Assembly: GCA_017463225.1 (NCBI GenBank)
Contig: JAFTPO010000032.1
Location: 1-55,640, forward strand
Reading direction: 5' to 3'
DNA length: 55,640 nt
Source: Lachnospiraceae bacterium
GTDB lineage: Bacteria; Bacillota; Clostridia; Lachnospirales; Lachnospiraceae
The position numbers were made by a program, and so were the translations under genes. Positions 40,938 to 50,818 of this stretch are shown here, in pieces. Position 1 is the stretch's first letter; every line of letters begins with the position of its first letter. The notes beneath the pieces are model-generated. The model had not been told where the DNA came from. It saw nothing but the letters and a program-made list of their open reading frames with translations, and ran no database searches.

Positions 40938-43274
40938 ATGACAAGAGAAGGTTACATAGAAAAAATTATATATACTAACGAAGAGAATGGATACTCCGTG
41001 TTCCATGTGGAAGGTGAGGACGGAGATGAAATATTTGTGGGCAATGTGTTTGGAGTTGCGGAAGGGCTATATATTATAGCTGAGGGCGAATATGTGAACC
41101 ATTCAAAGTACGATATACAGTTCAAGGTCACATCATGTGAGCTTAGAATGCCGGAGGATACCGTAGGGATTGAGAGGTATCTTGGCTCCGGTATAGTCAA
41201 AGGTATAGGTCAGGTTTTGGCCAAGAGAATAGTCAAAAGATTCAAATCAGATACCCTGAGAATAATGGAACAGGAGCCCCTTAGACTGGCAGAGGTTAAT
41301 GGTATTTCAGAGAGGAAGGCCAGAGCTATTGCCATATCCTATGCGGAGAAAAGAGAATTTCAGCAGGTTATTATATTCTTAAGTCAGTACGGAATATCTG
41401 TAAATCTTGCGTTAAAAATATATGAAAACTATGGGGACAAGGTATACAACATTATTAGGGAAAACCCTTATAAGATAGCTGAGGATGTGCCGGGAGTAGG
41501 CTTTAAGATAGCGGATGGGATAGCCAGAAATATGGGCATACCATCAAATTCAGTTTACAGACTTCGTTCATCTTTGTTGTATGTGTTAAGTATGTCTCAG
41601 GCAGAGGGACATATGTACCTGCCCAAGGAAGGACTTATAAAGAGAGCCATAGAGCTCACTAGGGGAGCTGACTATAGCTATGACAATTATGGCTACGAGG
41701 AGCTTTCCTATGGCTATGCAGAATACCAAAGTACAACCAGTGGAAGCTCTGTATATCAGGAGATGTATGAGCTTTTAGACCACCAGCTGACAGACCTTGT
41801 ACTGGAAAATAAGCTGGTAGAGAAGGAGATAGATAATCAGAAGGTCATATATACCACAATAAACTATTATGTGGAGCTTAATTCCGCCAGAAAACTACTT
41901 GATCTTATGCTTAACTACACCATAGATGATGAGGAGCTTTCTAAGGAGATAGATAAGATTCAGGCTGATAATAATATTGAGCTTGATGATATACAAAGAC
42001 AGGCGGTTATGACCGCTATCAAATCCGGTGTCGCTGTTATAACCGGAGGTCCGGGAACAGGTAAGACTACCATTATAGATGTAATTATAAAATACTTTAC
42101 CACTCAGGGTATGGAGATAAGACTTTGTGCGCCTACGGGCAGGGCTGCTAAGCGTATGACGGAGCAGACAGGCTGGCCGGCAGAGACTGTTCACAGGATG
42201 CTGGAATTTAATGGTGCATTGGATGGCAATGACGACAAGGAGAGAGAAGGTTTAAAATTCGGAAAGAATGAGATGAACCCTTTGGAATGCGATGCCATTA
42301 TAGTGGATGAGATGTCCATGGTTGATTCTTATATATTTAACTCTTTATTAAAGGCAGTTCTTATAGGAACCAGACTGATATTAGTGGGAGATATTCACCA
42401 GCTTCCAAGTGTGGGAGCGGGAAATGTTTTAAAGGACATAATAAGCTCAGGCTGTTTCCCTGTGACTACCCTCTCGAAGATATTCAGACAGGATGAGGGC
42501 AGTGATATAGTTTTCAATGCCCATAAGATTAACAGGGGTGACCATATAGAGATTCACAACAAGAGCAAGGATTTCTTCTTCATACCTAGGCCAAATGCCA
42601 GCGCTATAGTGGAGGAGGTCAAGGTACTTATATCTGATAACCTTCCAAAGTATTTGAAGCTAAATCCAGAAGAACTGCAGGTGCTCACACCTATGAGAAA
42701 GGGAGATGTAGGAGTAGCTGCCATGAATGAGAAACTGCAGACACTTCTTAATCCTAGCAAACCCGGCAAAGGGGAAAAGACAAAGAATGATGTGATTTTC
42801 CGAGTTGGGGACAAGGTTATGCAGATAAAGAACAACTATAAGCTGGAGTGGAAAATATACGCAAATAAGACCAAGAGTATGGTGTTAGACGAGGGTGTTG
42901 GAGTTTTCAACGGAGACGTTGGAACCATTACAGATATAAGCGATTATGACGAAGAGCTTACAGTACTGTTTGAGGATGGCAGAGAAGTTGTATATGGCTA
43001 CGGTAGCTTAGGAGAGCTAGAGCATGCCTTTGCTGTTACCATACACAAGTCCCAGGGAAGTGAATATCCTGCGGTAATACTTCCTCTTTTGTCCGGACCG
43101 GCAAAGCTGCTTAACAGAAATCTTCTATATACCGCCATTACAAGGGCTAAGCGTATGGTGGTAATAGTGGGAAATATAAATCTGGTGAATCAGATGATAG
43201 ACAACCTAGAGGAGCAGCACAGATACACCTCACTAAATCTTAGGCTACAGGAGATGATAGAATATGATTCGTAA
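40938..43274 (+). CDS. recD2: RecD2-type DNA helicase
   Basis: 778 residues. N-terminal OB-like and helix-hairpin-helix region (about 1-200: G-I-G-Q-V-L-A-K-R-I-V, V-N-G-I-S-E-R-K-A), then an SF1B helicase core with Walker A G-G-P-G-T-G-K-T (about 370-377), motif II D-E-M-S-M-V-D (about 458-464), G-D-I-H-Q-L-P-S-V-G-A-G, and the late motif F-A-V-T-I-H-K-S-Q-G-S-E-Y. A 5'-3' helicase acting in repair without RecBC. Its last 11 bases overlap comF, so the two genes are co-expressed. Confidence 0.95.
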   Translation: MTREGYIEKIIYTNEENGYSVFHVEGEDGDEIFVGNVFGVAEGLYIIAEGEYVNHSKYDIQFKVTSCELRMPEDTVGIERYLGSGIVKGIGQVLAKRIVKRFKSDTLRIMEQEPLRLAEVNGISERKARAIAISYAEKREFQQVIIFLSQYGISVNLALKIYENYGDKVYNIIRENPYKIAEDVPGVGFKIADGIARNMGIPSNSVYRLRSSLLYVLSMSQAEGHMYLPKEGLIKRAIELTRGADYSYDNYGYEELSYGYAEYQSTTSGSSVYQEMYELLDHQLTDLVLENKLVEKEIDNQKVIYTTINYYVELNSARKLLDLMLNYTIDDEELSKEIDKIQADNNIELDDIQRQAVMTAIKSGVAVITGGPGTGKTTIIDVIIKYFTTQGMEIRLCAPTGRAAKRMTEQTGWPAETVHRMLEFNGALDGNDDKEREGLKFGKNEMNPLECDAIIVDEMSMVDSYIFNSLLKAVLIGTRLILVGDIHQLPSVGAGNVLKDIISSGCFPVTTLSKIFRQDEGSDIVFNAHKINRGDHIEIHNKSKDFFFIPRPNASAIVEEVKVLISDNLPKYLKLNPEELQVLTPMRKGDVGVAAMNEKLQTLLNPSKPGKGEKTKNDVIFRVGDKVMQIKNNYKLEWKIYANKTKSMVLDEGVGVFNGDVGTITDISDYDEELTVLFEDGREVVYGYGSLGELEHAFAVTIHKSQGSEYPAVILPLLSGPAKLLNRNLLYTAITRAKRMVVIVGNINLVNQMIDNLEEQHRYTSLNLRLQEMIEYDS

Positions 43275-43992
43275 AATTAAAGCCATAGGAGAAGGTATAT
43301 GTGATATTTTGTATCCCAAAACATGTCCTATGTGTGACGTAGCCCTTGGTGGATATGAGGCCTTCCTGTGTGAGGATTGCAGAATAAAGCTGATACCTGT
43401 AGGCAAGCCGGCCTGTCTTAAGTGTGGCAAGGAGATTGAAGATGATGAGCAGGGTTCCTGCAGTGATTGCCAGTCTATAAAAAGAAGCTATGAAAAGGGT
43501 TTTCCTGCCTTGAATTATAGTCAGGAAATGGCCAAGGTATTAAGTGATTTTAAGTATAACAATATGAGAAGTCATGGAAGATTTTTGGCAGATGTAATAG
43601 TGAGAAACAAAGGGAAGGATATTCTTTCGGTAATGCCGGAGGTTATAGTTCCGGTGCCTATCCACAAAAGCAAGCTAAGATCCAGAGGTTACAATCAGGC
43701 ACAGATACTTTCAACAGAGCTTGGGAGGAGATTTGGTATACCTGTGGACTGTGACTTGGTTATAAGAGATGCCAAAACTATGCCACAGAAGGAATTAGGA
43801 CCTATAGAAAGAGAGGAAAACCTAAAAAGGGCTTTTATTTCCTCGAAAAAGATAGTACAATATAAGAGCGCACTGATTGTGGACGATATATACACCACCG
43901 GAGCTACGGTGGAGGCGTGTACCACAGTGTTGCACAGTATGGGGATAAAGGATGTGTATTACACATCGGTATGTATAGGAAAGGGTTTATAG
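43264..43992 (+). CDS. comF: ComF-family phosphoribosyltransferase-like protein
   Basis: 242 residues. N-terminal zinc region with C-P-M-C, C-x-x-C (C-E-D-C), C-L-K-C and C-S-D-C, then a type I PRTase fold with V-P-V-P-I-H-x-x-x-x-x-x-R-G-Y-N-Q-A and the PRPP loop L-I-V-D-D-I-Y-T-T-G-A-T. ComFC-like proteins are needed for DNA uptake in transformation. The start overlaps recD2. It precedes yvyF, as comFC does in Bacillus. Confidence 0.92.
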   Translation: MIRKIKAIGEGICDILYPKTCPMCDVALGGYEAFLCEDCRIKLIPVGKPACLKCGKEIEDDEQGSCSDCQSIKRSYEKGFPALNYSQEMAKVLSDFKYNNMRSHGRFLADVIVRNKGKDILSVMPEVIVPVPIHKSKLRSRGYNQAQILSTELGRRFGIPVDCDLVIRDAKTMPQKELGPIEREENLKRAFISSKKIVQYKSALIVDDIYTTGATVEACTTVLHSMGIKDVYYTSVCIGKGL

Positions 43993-43993
43993 T

Positions 43994-44392
43994 ATGGATA
44001 TTAGAAATTGTTTAAGATGTAAGAAGATATTTCACTATGTTACCGGAGAGCAGCTCTGCATGCCTTGCAAGGAGTATATAGAAGAGCAGTTCCAGATTGT
44101 AAAGAAGTATGTAAATGAGAATCCGGGAGCAAATATTAACGTTGTTGCTGAGGAGTGCGAGGTATCCATTAAGCAGATTAGAAAATGGGTGCGTGAGGAG
44201 AGACTTTCCTTCTCTGACGACTCTCTTGTGGGACTTGAGTGTGAACGCTGCGGAAGGATGATACATAGCGGACGCTTCTGTAATGAGTGTGCCGGTGGTC
44301 TTTCAGATGCTATGAATGAAGCATTTAGAAAGAAGGCTCTTGAGAGAAAGCCGAAGGGAAGCGCATCAGGAAAGATGAGATTCTTAGAATAA
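43994..44392 (+). CDS. yvyF: Flagellar-operon protein YvyF
   Basis: 132 residues: N-terminal C-x-x-C (C-L-R-C) and C-M-P-C, a central MerR/HTH-like segment (V-V-A-E-E-C-E-V-S-I-K-Q-I-R-K-W-V), and C-terminal C-E-R-C and C-N-E-C, so two small zinc-binding ends flank a helix-turn-helix. The order comF-yvyF-flgM is that of Bacillus. Function is unknown; a regulatory role in flagellar expression is likely but unproven. It begins two bases after the comF stop. Confidence 0.85.
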   Translation: MDIRNCLRCKKIFHYVTGEQLCMPCKEYIEEQFQIVKKYVNENPGANINVVAEECEVSIKQIRKWVREERLSFSDDSLVGLECERCGRMIHSGRFCNECAGGLSDAMNEAFRKKALERKPKGSASGKMRFLE

Positions 44393-44445
44393 TATAATAA
44401 GGTAACCTATAGTTACTACTAAACTGGTTAAGTAATATGTTTAAG

Positions 44446-44498
44446 AAGCCGAGATATGTATGGTCAGACAGTTGACCGCTTAATATCTCGGCTTTTTT
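44446..44498 (+). terminator. Terminator after yvyF
   Basis: AAGCCGAGATAT (44446-44457) pairs with ATATCTCGGCTT (44483-44494), with inner GGTCA/TTGACC, followed by TTTT. Confidence 0.9.
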
Positions 44499-44532
44499 GA
44501 CTTTAGTCAACTAAAAAAGTTCCAAAAAAGTG

Positions 44533-44559
44533 TTATGTAATTCAAAAAATAACCGATAA
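44533..44559 (+). promoter_or_regulatory. Probable sigma-28 promoter of the flgM operon
   Basis: ACCGATAA (44552-44559) is a good -10; the best -35 at 15-base spacing is TTAT (44533-44536), which is weak. Autoregulation of flgM by sigma-28 would be expected. Confidence 0.5.
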
Positions 44560-44594
44560 ATTAAGTGAAGAATAATTTACAAGGAGGGATTAAT

Positions 44595-44882
44595 ATGCGA
44601 ATTGGTACTTATAACATGATTAACCAGGTTTACGGCGCTAAGGGCACTAAGAAGCCTAATACTACCAGTGGTACCAACTATGCAAGCTTCAAGGATGAGG
44701 TATCATTTTCAAGCATGGGCAAGGATATGCAGGTTGCTAAGAACGCATTAGCAGGTGTATCTGATGTTAGAAGCGCAAGAATTAGCGAGCTTAAGGCTCA
44801 GGTTGCAAACGGTACTTACAGCGTAAGCCCGGAGGCATTTGCGGATAAGCTTATCAGCGCTTACAATGCACAGTCAGTTTAG
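44595..44882 (+). CDS. flgM: Anti-sigma-28 factor FlgM
   Basis: 95 residues from ATG 44595 (AAGGAGGG upstream); an upstream in-frame ATG lacks a site. C-terminal half S-D-V-R-S-A-R-I-S-E-L-K-A-Q-V-A-N-G-T-Y and S-P-E-A-F-A-D-K-L-I-S is the FlgM sigma-binding region. It holds sigma-28 inactive until the hook is finished and FlgM is exported. It leads the late operon flgM-flgN-flgK. Confidence 0.92.
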   Translation: MRIGTYNMINQVYGAKGTKKPNTTSGTNYASFKDEVSFSSMGKDMQVAKNALAGVSDVRSARISELKAQVANGTYSVSPEAFADKLISAYNAQSV

Positions 44883-44921
44883 TTGGAGATAATAGTTTAA
44901 GTTAAAGGAGTTTATGACAGT

Positions 44922-45461
44922 ATGGCAAGCTTAATCGAGAATTTAATAACAGGACTTAATGAGGAGTATGTCATATATGAGAAGCTCTTGGAGGTGTCTA
45001 TGGAGAAGACATCCTCTATTATCTCCAACAATCTTGACAGACTTAAGGCAACCACCGATAAGGAGCAGGAGCTGGTTGATGCCATAACAAGTCTTGAGGT
45101 TAAGAGGAACAACACTATGGCTAACATAGCCAGTGTTCTTAACAAGAAGGCTGTAGACCTGAAGATATCGGATGTGGTGACATTTTTGGATGGTCAGCCT
45201 GAATTTCAGGACCCACTCAAAGAGATTAACGAAAAGCTGGCTAAGATAGCCAGAAAGCTTAAAGAGGTTAATGCTCATAATCAGAATCTTATACAGGAGT
45301 CTCTGGCTATGATAGAGTATAATATTAACCTTTTACAGAATTTGAACAGAGCCCCTGAAACCGCTGAATACAGCAAGGATATGTTTAGAGGACAGGGTGG
45401 ATATGGAAATGGTGCAGGAGCACCTGGAGATATGCCTGGCAGATTCGATGCCAAGCAGTAA
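44922..45461 (+). CDS. flgN: Flagellar chaperone FlgN
   Basis: 179 residues, long helical hairpin: L-I-x-x-L-I-T-G-L-N-E-E-Y-V-I-Y-E-K-L-L-E at the start and H-N-Q-N-L-I-Q-E-S-L-A-M-I-E-Y-N-I-N-L-L at the client-binding C-terminal helix, followed by a flexible Gly-rich tail. It escorts FlgK and FlgL to the export gate. It lies between flgM and two flgK genes. Confidence 0.88.
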   Translation: MASLIENLITGLNEEYVIYEKLLEVSMEKTSSIISNNLDRLKATTDKEQELVDAITSLEVKRNNTMANIASVLNKKAVDLKISDVVTFLDGQPEFQDPLKEINEKLAKIARKLKEVNAHNQNLIQESLAMIEYNINLLQNLNRAPETAEYSKDMFRGQGGYGNGAGAPGDMPGRFDAKQ

Positions 45462-45514
45462 TTTTTTTATTTAGATACTTAGATAAGATACTATAGATTT
45501 AGGAAGGTGAGCAT

Positions 45515-47335
45515 ATGAGCGGAACCATGGGAAGATTGTCCATAGGTGTTACAGGCTTACAGACCAGCCAGTACGCACTGAATGCGACAGCACACAATTT
45601 AATGAATACTCAGACTCAAGGGTACAGCCGTCAGCAGGTAATGCTTACCGACAGATCCTACAGAGGACTTGGTACTACAAATGTCTTCGGAGAGAATAAG
45701 GCAGGACTTGGAGTTGTAACTGCAGAGATCAAGCAGGCAAGAGATAATTTTGCAGATGAAGCTTACAGAACAGAGTCCGGCAGAATGAATTATTATAAGG
45801 CACAGTACGAGACCGCAGCTGAGATAGAGACATATTTTGGCGAGCTGGAGGGTCAGGATTTTAATACGTCGATGAACGAACTGTGGCTGAGCTTGCAGGA
45901 GCTTCAAAAGGAATCTAACAGTATAGTAACCAGAAGCTCATTTATATCAACAGCTCAGACATTTTTAGATAGAGTACAGGAGATAAGAACAGGCTTTATT
46001 AACTATCAGCGTAATCTTAATGTTGAGATTAAGAATCAGGTTAAGCGAATTAATGAGATAGCGGATGAGGTATTAGAGCTGAATGATGAAATCTTAGCCT
46101 GTGAGGCATCCGGTGTGGAGAACGCCAACGATTACAGAGATGCCAGAAACCTTCTCTTAGACGAGCTTAGTGGAATCGTTAAGACAGAGATAGTAAATAA
46201 CGTAGATGGAACAGTTGAGTTATACATAGAGGGTAGATGCTTAGTTACAAGAGGTAAGACCTACGAGCTTGATGTTATAAAGGTTTGTGATAGCGAGCAG
46301 TACTTAGCACAGTATGATTTTGCTATGGATGCTACAGACTTTATGATGCCGGTTTGGAAGGATGATGAGATGGCTCTCTATAACATCAACAAGATTCCAA
46401 CTACTGAAAGCAATTCGGATTTAGGCTCCCTTAAGGGCTTGATGATGTCCAGAGGATATTTCGTAAGTAACTATACAGATGTACCTTCAAAGCCGGATAA
46501 GCCGGTGGCTGATGACTTTGAGAATAACGCAGATTATGAATTGGCTATGGTACAGTACGAGCAGGATATGGAAGTTTACGTTGATAAGCTGGATTATTTC
46601 AATAAATATGTTGAGCCATATACTATTACTAACCTTATGGCACAGTTTGATGTTTTAGTACACGCTGTGGTAACAGGCTTTAACGATTTGCTTTGTCCTA
46701 ATAAGGAAGTAACCTTGGCAGATGGAACCACCCTAACAGTTTTAGATGAGGAAAAGGCTGGTATGGGAATGGGAACCGGAAATGAATACCCTGGCACAGA
46801 GCTTTTTGTCAGAAAGAGCGATCCAAGATATACAGAGCAAAGAGTAACTCTTGAGGATGGATCCATAGAGACTCTTATGGTATACAATGAAGAGAGCGAG
46901 GACGATTTTTACTCACTTTATACAGGTGGTAATATCGAGATAAATGAGAAGCTGCTTCAGAACCCATCACTTTTACCTCTTACATTGGTAACAGGTGAGG
47001 AGGCGCAGCAGACAGTAGATGCTATGCTTAATCTGTGGAACACAAAGTTTGCCACAGTTAGTCCTAACTCTTTGGTAGAGTGTAACTTTATGGACTATTA
47101 TGCAGGCATGATGGAGGACTTAGCGGACAGAGGTTATACATATAACAATATGGCTATGACTCAGCAGCAGTCCGTAACTGATATAGAGAACTTAAGACAG
47201 ACAGTAGTCGGTGTATCCTCAGACGAGGAGCTTTCCAATCTGATTAAGTTCCAGCATGCATACAATGCATCATCCAGATATATAACTACAGTTTCAGAGA
47301 TGATAGAGCATTTGATAACTACACTGGGAATGTAG
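45515..47335 (+). CDS. flgK: Hook-filament junction protein FlgK (first copy)
   Basis: 606 residues. N-terminal axial motif (I-G-V-T-G-L-Q-T-S-Q-Y-A-L-N-A-T-A-H-N-L-M-N-T-Q-T-Q-G-Y-S-R-Q-Q-V), then long helices (I-N-E-I-A-D-E-V-L-E-L-N-D-E-I) and N-D-Y-R-D-A-R-N-L-L-L-D-E-L-S, and a C terminus with S-S-D-E-E-L-S-N-L-I-K-F-Q-H-A-Y-N-A-S-S-R. The D-x-R-D-x-R-x-x-L-x-D-x-L signature is that of FlgK. It contains a central insert (about 315-370) rich in P, D and Y not seen in the second copy. Confidence 0.93.
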   Translation: MSGTMGRLSIGVTGLQTSQYALNATAHNLMNTQTQGYSRQQVMLTDRSYRGLGTTNVFGENKAGLGVVTAEIKQARDNFADEAYRTESGRMNYYKAQYETAAEIETYFGELEGQDFNTSMNELWLSLQELQKESNSIVTRSSFISTAQTFLDRVQEIRTGFINYQRNLNVEIKNQVKRINEIADEVLELNDEILACEASGVENANDYRDARNLLLDELSGIVKTEIVNNVDGTVELYIEGRCLVTRGKTYELDVIKVCDSEQYLAQYDFAMDATDFMMPVWKDDEMALYNINKIPTTESNSDLGSLKGLMMSRGYFVSNYTDVPSKPDKPVADDFENNADYELAMVQYEQDMEVYVDKLDYFNKYVEPYTITNLMAQFDVLVHAVVTGFNDLLCPNKEVTLADGTTLTVLDEEKAGMGMGTGNEYPGTELFVRKSDPRYTEQRVTLEDGSIETLMVYNEESEDDFYSLYTGGNIEINEKLLQNPSLLPLTLVTGEEAQQTVDAMLNLWNTKFATVSPNSLVECNFMDYYAGMMEDLADRGYTYNNMAMTQQQSVTDIENLRQTVVGVSSDEELSNLIKFQHAYNASSRYITTVSEMIEHLITTLGM

Positions 47336-47372
47336 TTAATACTTAGATAACTTGTAATAGGAGGTGACTTAG

Positions 47373-49241
47373 ATGCCATCAACATTTTTAGGACTTAACA
47401 CAGGACTTTCAGGACTTAATTATTTCCAGACAGCCCTTAATACAACTTCACACAATATTTCTAATGCTAATACAGAAGGATATTCCAGACAGCAGGTTAT
47501 GGTATCAGCTACAGATCCACTTAGACTTCATCGTAGCTACGGTATGATGGGAACAGGTGTAGGTGGAGACAGTATCGACCGCCTTAGAAACGAGTTTTAT
47601 GATAACAAGTATTGGGTAGCTAATACAAAGTATCACAGATATAATACTCAGAACGATAACCTTTCAACTCTTCAGACATATATGAATGAGATGACAGGAG
47701 AGGCCGGTTACACAGAGTGGCTGTCCAGAATGTCACAGGCACTTCAGGATCTGGCAGATAATCCGGCAGACTATACAACCAGAATATCATATACACTTAC
47801 AGCAGACGGCTTTACAGATATGATGAATGAGATGGCTAACAATTTCCAGAACACTCAGAAGACCATCAATGATGAGATAGAGCTGGCAGTAAGTGAGATT
47901 AATTCATTAGCAAAGCAGATATATGAGCTTACACAGCAGATTATAAATGTAGAGCTTAAGGGTGGAAATGCCAACGACTTAAGAGATAAGAGAGGCGTAT
48001 GTATCGATACACTTTCAGAATATGCAGAGGTAGATGTAGTAGAAAAGACTATCATGTACGGTGTAGGTCATGAGCAGGTGCCATCAAACGCAGAGAGCTT
48101 GAGCATTCGTGTTAACGGAGTAATCTTAGTTGACGAGATGGAATATAACGAGCTTATGGTAGTTCCTAGAAGTGAGAATGTTAACCAGACAGATGTTGAA
48201 GGATTGGTTGATATCTTCTGGATGTGTGCTGATGGTACAGCAGGCGAGAAGTTCAATCCACTGGCTACCAGCGGTAAGCTTCAGGGATTATTTGAGATAA
48301 GAGATGGAAACAACGGAGAAAACCTGTCAGGTATGATTGTTGAGACCACAGAAAGTCCAAGCACTGCAACTATAGAGATAGATGCACCAATTCATATATA
48401 TAATTTAAATGTTCCGACACAGGGACTTATAACCTTAAATGGTAAGGAATATATGTATGATGGCTGGGAGGCTGACTTCGACGAAGACGGATACCTTACT
48501 AATTTCAAGTTCCAGAATATGACTATGTTTGATGACAAGGGAGTTGAGATTGCAGCAGACTTCCCGGTAGGTATAGAGAATCATTCAGCAAGGGTAGGAC
48601 AGTCTATATCAGTAAAGGGTATACCTTACTATATGGCAAGATTTAACGAGATGGTAAGAACCTTCTCAGACTATATGAACTCTATAGTAACAGAGGGTGT
48701 AGATGAGAACGGTGACGCAGCCTTGGATATGTTCACAGCAGAGGACCCATACGGAGAGGATTACGTACTAAAGGGAACTATGGATAAGGTTGGCAGATTA
48801 AGCTCAACAGATACTTCATATTATAAGCTGACAGCTCTTAACTGGGAGTTGAATCAGCAGTGGAAGAAGGATCCAGCAAAGGTTGCAGTATCCTATGCAG
48901 ATGATATAGCTCAGGGTAATGTGGAGGCAAGACCTATCGTAGATAAGATTATCTATGGTATGACAGATCAGACTATGTATTCGCAGGGTACAGTGTCACA
49001 CTTTATGCAGGCTATAACAACAACTATGGCGGTGGATATATCAAAGACCGATACATTTACATCTAATCAGGATGACATCAGATATACTATAGACAGCCAG
49101 CGTTCATCAGTGTCTGGCGTAGATGAGAACGAGGAGGCAGCAGACCTTACTAAGTTCCAGAATCTGTATAACTTAGCGTCAAAGGTTATATCAGTATTAA
49201 ATGAGGTTTATGATAAGCTAATTAATCAGACAGGAGTATAG
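47373..49241 (+). CDS. Hook-filament junction protein FlgK (second copy)
   Basis: 622 residues. Same family marks as the previous gene: G-L-N-T-G-L-S-G-L-N-Y-F-Q-T-A-L-N-T-T-S-H-N-I-S-N-A-N-T-E-G-Y-S-R-Q-Q, N-D-L-R-D-K-R-G-V-C-I-D-T-L-S, and N-E-E-A-A-D-L-T-K-F-Q-N-L-Y-N-L-A-S-K-V-I. It is not FlgL, which is encoded next. Overall divergence from the first copy is large outside the ends, so this is an old duplication. FlgL-like one-after-another placement suggests a junction built of three different proteins or alternatives for different filaments. Confidence 0.9.
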   Translation: MPSTFLGLNTGLSGLNYFQTALNTTSHNISNANTEGYSRQQVMVSATDPLRLHRSYGMMGTGVGGDSIDRLRNEFYDNKYWVANTKYHRYNTQNDNLSTLQTYMNEMTGEAGYTEWLSRMSQALQDLADNPADYTTRISYTLTADGFTDMMNEMANNFQNTQKTINDEIELAVSEINSLAKQIYELTQQIINVELKGGNANDLRDKRGVCIDTLSEYAEVDVVEKTIMYGVGHEQVPSNAESLSIRVNGVILVDEMEYNELMVVPRSENVNQTDVEGLVDIFWMCADGTAGEKFNPLATSGKLQGLFEIRDGNNGENLSGMIVETTESPSTATIEIDAPIHIYNLNVPTQGLITLNGKEYMYDGWEADFDEDGYLTNFKFQNMTMFDDKGVEIAADFPVGIENHSARVGQSISVKGIPYYMARFNEMVRTFSDYMNSIVTEGVDENGDAALDMFTAEDPYGEDYVLKGTMDKVGRLSSTDTSYYKLTALNWELNQQWKKDPAKVAVSYADDIAQGNVEARPIVDKIIYGMTDQTMYSQGTVSHFMQAITTTMAVDISKTDTFTSNQDDIRYTIDSQRSSVSGVDENEEAADLTKFQNLYNLASKVISVLNEVYDKLINQTGV

Positions 49242-49261
49242 ACTAACAGGAGGTAAAGACT

Positions 49262-50797
49262 ATGGCTATGAGAATTACTAATCAGATGATCACAGGCAAC
49301 TCGCTTAGAAATATGCAAAAGAGTATGTCTGCGGTTAATAAAACTACACAGCAGATGACAACAGGTAAGAAGATATCTCAGGCGTCAGAGGATCCTGTTA
49401 TTGCTATCAGAGCATTGAAGCTTAGAACTACCGTTAATCAGCTTCAGCAGTACAAGGAGAAGAACATTCCTGATGCAACCTCATGGTTTGATATATCAAC
49501 TACATCACTTGACAATATCACTAAGAGAATAGAGGATATTACAACCTACTGTGTACAGGGTTCAACAGACTCATTTAACTCAGATGACAGAAGTACTATT
49601 ATAGATTCCTTAAAGCAGCTTCAGGAGATGCTTTATGAGGAGGGTAATGCCACCTATGCGGGAAGATATATCTTCTCGGGCTTTAAGACAGATAGAAGCT
49701 TAACATTTATAGATACAGAGGATACAAGTAAGTTTTCCTACGATATAACTCAGAGCTTCGACCCTAAGGCTATGGATACTAAGAATGTAGTATCAGATGG
49801 CGTTGACTACACTCAGGTGGATGCGTACATAGATGGAACAGCTACCTATGAGCAGCCAAATGCAGAGATGGTTTACAGACTTAATCTGGCATATGAGAAT
49901 ATTACAGACACTAACAATGACGGAGAGAATGTTCTCAGTATAGTAGCTATGGATGCTTCCGGAGCACCTATAGATACAAGCGGATTCACAGTTACAACTA
50001 TGACAGAGGATGATGTGGCAGATTACTACAATGTAGGTCCTGATGATATCCATGTTATAGAGGAGACAGGAGAGCTTATATTTGGAGAAAATGTATATAA
50101 TACTCTTAAGACAGCTGATAAGATAGATGTAAGCTATGCTAAGACACAGTTCTTATCAGGAGACCTTAGACCAGAGCACTATTTTGACTGTACTCAGTAT
50201 ACAGTTCAGACAGATGGCAGTGTGAAAGAAGTTGAGTATGAGAGACCTGAGGATGGTCAGGCTATATACTATGAGGTGAACTTCAATCAGAGCCTTCAGG
50301 TTAACACAGAGGGTAATCAGGTAATCTCTGAGGAGATGAGCAATGACATTAATGATTTGATATATGCTCTTACAGACCTTTCAGAGGCAGAGGATGCCAA
50401 GATAAGATTGACTAAGATGTTAGAGGATGTTCAGTATTCATCAGATGATGCAGCTGTAGAGCAGATTAATCGTATGATTAATGACCTTGATACAGAGATA
50501 GCTATCAAGAAAGAGAATATGCAGAAGACCTTCTCAAACAACATCACTAACTTCCAGACCTATATGTCAGTTGTATCTGCTATGCAGTCAGATATAGGAA
50601 GCCGTATGAGTAAGCTTGAGATGATAAGCACCAGAGTAGATGAGCAGTTTGCAGCCTTCAAGGAGCTTAAATCTCAGAACGAAGATACAGAAACTGATGC
50701 AGCGATTATAGATTTTAATGAAGCAGAGCTTGTGTACGAGTCAGCCTTAGCAGCTACAAGTAACATAATGCAGACTACATTGCTTGATTACTTATAA
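49262..50797 (+). CDS. flgL: Hook-filament junction protein FlgL
   Basis: 511 residues. M-R-I-T-N-Q-M-I-T-G-N-S-L-R-N-M-Q start, K-I-S-Q-A-S-E-D-P-V-I-A-I-R-A-L-K-L-R-T, Y-A-G-R-Y-I-F-S-G-F-K-T-D, and the C-terminal E-L-V-Y-E-S-A-L-A-A-T-S-N-I-M-Q-T-T-L-L-D-Y-L. It is longer than typical FlgL (about 300), owing to a central insert at about 190-330, probably exposed. GGAGG precedes the start; 20 bases follow the second flgK. Confidence 0.93.
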   Translation: MAMRITNQMITGNSLRNMQKSMSAVNKTTQQMTTGKKISQASEDPVIAIRALKLRTTVNQLQQYKEKNIPDATSWFDISTTSLDNITKRIEDITTYCVQGSTDSFNSDDRSTIIDSLKQLQEMLYEEGNATYAGRYIFSGFKTDRSLTFIDTEDTSKFSYDITQSFDPKAMDTKNVVSDGVDYTQVDAYIDGTATYEQPNAEMVYRLNLAYENITDTNNDGENVLSIVAMDASGAPIDTSGFTVTTMTEDDVADYYNVGPDDIHVIEETGELIFGENVYNTLKTADKIDVSYAKTQFLSGDLRPEHYFDCTQYTVQTDGSVKEVEYERPEDGQAIYYEVNFNQSLQVNTEGNQVISEEMSNDINDLIYALTDLSEAEDAKIRLTKMLEDVQYSSDDAAVEQINRMINDLDTEIAIKKENMQKTFSNNITNFQTYMSVVSAMQSDIGSRMSKLEMISTRVDEQFAAFKELKSQNEDTETDAAIIDFNEAELVYESALAATSNIMQTTLLDYL

Positions 50798-50818
50798 AAT
50801 TTTAAGGAGGGTGTTTAC

